Assembly (NCBI GenBank): GCA_030490835.1
Contig: CM059971.1
Coordinates: 37,620,012 to 37,684,011 of the forward strand
Direction of reading: 5' to 3'
From: Annona cherimola
Lineage: Eukaryota; Streptophyta; Magnoliopsida; Magnoliales; Annonaceae
Length of the DNA stretch: 64,000 bases
Shown here: positions 61,269 to 64,000 of the stretch, in pieces
Layout: every line of letters starts with the position of its first letter
Position numbering within the stretch: position 1 is the first letter of the stretch
Made by a program: the position numbers and the translations under genes
The notes under the pieces: generated by a model
The model's input: the letters and a program-made list of their open reading frames with translations, nothing else
The model's database searches: none
Told to the model about the DNA's origin: nothing

Positions 61269-61640
61269 CTAATCAGCTAAGTTTACATCATCTTCACTAG
61301 AAGAATCATAAAACTTAGGACCACTAAGTTTCATTTCTACTGGTTGATACTCCATTTCTAGGAGTTCAACTTCATTATCATCATCATCATCACTAATTTG
61401 AATTTCAACATTATAATTTTTATTATTTTCTTGATTTTCTTGTGAGTCATCTCCTGAGTTTCCTTCACAATCTGTTGTAAATTCTTCTTCATATTCTTTA
61501 TCAGAATATTCTATTGGTTCCTCCTCTACACTCTTCTTTTGATTCATCTGAAATGCCCACATTCTTCGATAAGCATTTCTTCTTGCTTTTGCTTCAGTAC
61601 TAGTTGCACGTCCGGCTTCATACTTACGTTTGGGTGCCAT
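61269..61640 (-). CDS. Extra 123-codon acidic ORF between primer site and gag
   Basis: Same strand as gag-pol, starting 116 bases after the primer site and ending 142 bases before gag, in a different frame. The first 30 residues are basic (MAPKRKYEAGRATSTEAKAR, then RRNAYRRMW). The rest is strongly acidic with EEEP, DSQENQENN and an ISDDDDDNEVELLE stretch, ending SSSEDDVNLAD. No known domain is recognised. It remains open in an otherwise intact young element, and the first ATG of the leader would favour its translation. It might be a nuclear or chromatin-associated accessory protein, or an upstream ORF that tunes gag-pol translation; both are inference. Confidence 0.6.
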   Translation of the reverse strand: MAPKRKYEAGRATSTEAKARRNAYRRMWAFQMNQKKSVEEEPIEYSDKEYEEEFTTDCEGNSGDDSQENQENNKNYNVEIQISDDDDDNEVELLEMEYQPVEMKLSGPKFYDSSSEDDVNLAD

Positions 61641-61755
61641 TATAACTCCTATATCATTAAACAGTTAAATTTCATAATTATTTAGAATTACTTAAGTTTT
61701 GCACTTTCTAAGTCTACTATCATGATTTTGCCCTTGGGATGTATTTCAACCTTTT

Positions 61756-61767
61756 GCTCTGATACCA
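61756..61767 (-). other. Primer-binding site, initiator tRNA-Met
   Basis: TGGTATCAGAGC on the minus strand, two bases after the LTR end ACA. Exact match to the 3' end complement of plant tRNA-iMet. Confidence 0.93.
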
Positions 61768-61769
61768 CT

Positions 61770-64000
61770 TGTAACACCCCACCCTTGAGGTGTTGGGAAT
61801 GGGGTCTACTATGTCAAAACTAAAATAAGATCTCCCAAGATGGAAATAGATACCAAGGTGCAAAATCATAAACATTTTAACTATTACATCTCAAGTTTGC
61901 TCCTTAAGGAGTTAATATACAATTTTCAATGTCTAAAATCAAAATAACCATGCATTATAAGGAAATTTCAATAAAATTCTAAACTTCTTTGTCTTTTCCT
62001 CTACTAGGTTCGCCTTTTCCCCATGTTGATAAAGGCTCTAGTATAGCATTGTATCCCTGTTTTTCCACTGAAAACAAAACTATGTGAGCTGAAAGCTCAG
62101 TAAGTAAACATGTATTTTTTTAAAAAATTCATTTTCAATCATATATATTTTTTTTTTACAAATACAATATCTATACTGTCTTTTATGCACAATAAACTGT
62201 AATAAAAAAAAAACATCTTGGTAAATGTGCACAGATATGTCAATTTTAAATCATGCATTCGTACTGGGGGTATTGCCATCTACTTGTGCTCGCGTGCAGC
62301 CGTGCTACACATTCGTGAGCTAAATCATCTCCTTTGGTAGTCCTGAGGTCGCTACCCAGGTACTACCATACTACTTTACTCCTTAGCAAACCCAAATATG
62401 CAATTATGCATCATACTCATGAATTTTAATTGATGCACCACTTAAATTCACTACTAAACATGAGTTTGAAATAATAATGCTCATTTTTGAATAAACAAAT
62501 TTGAAAGAAATAAATAATCACGTTTCATAGCAAATCATAATATTCACATAATATTTTCAAAGACATGCTTTGGTAAAAGTTTACTTACCTCTGAGTAGAC
62601 TTTAAAACTCCTCTTTTTCCAATTTTTTTTTTAGTAGCCTCAAGTCTCTTTTCCTAATTTTCATCACAATATGTTTATTATTTCACTTTGATTTTCACAA
62701 ATATTATTTAAAATTCCATTTATAACTTTCTCAAATTTTCTCATAATTTTAATCGGTCAAAATCCTATTTTCTTCTATTTATTCTTATATTAATTCACTT
62801 TAAACAACTTTATTTTTTATATGTAAAATAAATTTGGACTTATACTTCTTTAGATATTTTCCTTTAATTTTTCTCATATTTTTATAATTTTAAACTCATT
62901 TAAGCTTCTAAATATTGAATTTAATTTTCTTGGTATTTTTCATAATTTTCTGTAATTTTTTTCAGTTTTTTTTTGTTTTTTCTCGCCGCCGGCCGGCCGG
63001 TCGCCGGCGCCGGCGAATGGCCGCCGGTGGGCTGCTGCTGGCGGGCCGGAACAGTGGGCCAGGCTAATGGGCTGGATCCTTTGTTGGAAGTTGGGCCAGA
63101 CTGGATAGTGGGCTGGTTCTGTTTAAGTGGGCTATGCTTTTGGGCTTTCGTTTCTGTGGGCTTAAGCTTGGTTTATGGGCTTCTGACTCACTGGGCCTGT
63201 TAAGATGGGCTTAGCCCACTAGTCCAGAAGCTTATTCATTTATTTGTTTATTTTCAACGGTCCATATTTTCCAAATAAAATGGCTTATATCTCTCAATAT
63301 ACATATCTGTTTGTACTGAAATTTTAAGGGTAAGCTTATAAAATTATGTTTTATAATCTGGACGGTCCATTTTTCAAAATAACATCTCTATCATCAGTTT
63401 TAATATAAAGGGTTTAATAAAAGGTTAATATTAAATATCACTTCAAATAGCCATATAAACTAAATTTTTACAAAATTAATTCATCACATATACTGTAAAA
63501 TATCTCAAATAATGTTTGTAATGGTTCAGATTATTCGTTTTGCATCTATATTTTTCTGTAATTATTTTTTTGTGTTTTTCTCTTAAAATACATATTTACC
63601 ACTCTATATTATGTCTAAAATTGCGATATCTAAAAATCTATAAGTCTGATCAATCTAAAATTTTGCAGGCAAGCTAATCATATAATTATCTTATTATTGT
63701 ACGGTCACAATTATCTAATTATGCTCAGAAGTGTGTTTATTTCATCATATATCATTTCATACCCTTTATTTGGTACGTCTCATTTAAATAAGTAAAATTT
63801 CAACATTAAACATTTCAATAATACTTCTGTGACTAAATACTCATGCTAGAATTGTCGTGAATGGTTTAGATCTATGAAATAACTTGCGTATAACATAGAA
63901 TGAATGAGATTAACAGAGAAATGGTTCGACGCAACTTACCTTCAAAATTTTTTTTTCTTCTTCCTTCGTCTCTCTGTCTCTGCGATCTCTCTGTCTCTGC
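61770..64000 (-). repeat. 5' LTR of the Tekay element, truncated by the window edge
   Basis: Almost identical to 53960-56180. About 210 bp at its outer (transcription upstream) end lie beyond 64000. The TGGGCY cluster is at 63028-63218 and the GC palindrome just before it. Confidence 0.92.

Larger units (their letters stand above)
53960..64000 (-). mobile_element. Tekay/Del-type Ty3 retrotransposon, apparently intact, cut by the window end
   Basis: In minus orientation: 5' LTR (61770 to beyond 64000), primer site, small acidic ORF, single gag-pol ORF, polypurine tract, 3' LTR (53960-56399). A C-terminal chromodomain-like tail and long LTRs place it with chromoviruses of the Tekay (Del) lineage. 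Comparing 2.2 kb of the two LTRs by eye shows only about four substitutions plus a few homopolymer length changes, so insertion is recent. It sits antisense to the YSL gene, if that gene continues past the window. Confidence 0.92.

Overview
This window is nuclear DNA of a flowering plant. It has spliced GT-AG genes with long introns, a plant-type U11/U12-65K gene, a YSL metal-nicotianamine transporter gene, a Tekay/Del-type Ty3 retrotransposon, hAT and Mutator-like elements, RTE-like LINEs and a decayed endogenous pararetrovirus. The species cannot be fixed from the sequence. There is no bacterial-style gene organisation, and most of the window is transposable-element sequence.

Layout. 1-2031: two minus-strand exons of a mitochondrial NAD+ carrier (NDT type) beside a GC-rich block that ends in a Mutator-like terminal repeat, possibly a Pack-MULE. 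2032-8281: a nest made of a hAT element with an 8-bp target duplication, holding a second hAT (2651-4671) and a probable solo LTR (about 4788-7745). 8282-17832: the complete 11-exon U11/U12-65K gene, a minor-spliceosome protein with two RRMs and a proline run; intron 9 carries a 379-bp MITE with a 9-bp target duplication. 17833-27261: intergenic DNA with local duplications, a 41-bp tandem array, a perfect 20-bp hairpin and several MITE families. 27293-35784: the first four exons (about 257 codons) of a YSL5/7/8-like transporter. A near full-length LINE sits in intron 3.

35785-64000: no further YSL exon was found, so this is either one intron of more than 28 kb or the gene is broken. The stretch holds a second LINE (36410-39590) and a scrambled caulimovirid-like pararetrovirus locus (about 41240-51660). 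That locus has two ~1.27 kb inverted arms and a 2.3-kb hAT between them. It also holds a young, apparently intact Tekay element in minus orientation (53960 to past the window end). That element has near-identical LTRs of about 2.44 kb, a 1563-codon gag-pol, an initiator-Met primer site and an extra 123-codon acidic ORF between primer site and gag. Its LTRs carry a dense TGGGCY (site II) cluster.

How the parts relate: the host genes are functionally unrelated (RNA splicing, metal transport, NAD+ transport). What ties the window together is layered transposition. Target duplications give the relative order: hAT over hAT, and hAT over pararetrovirus. The near-identical LTRs of the Tekay element make it one of the youngest insertions.
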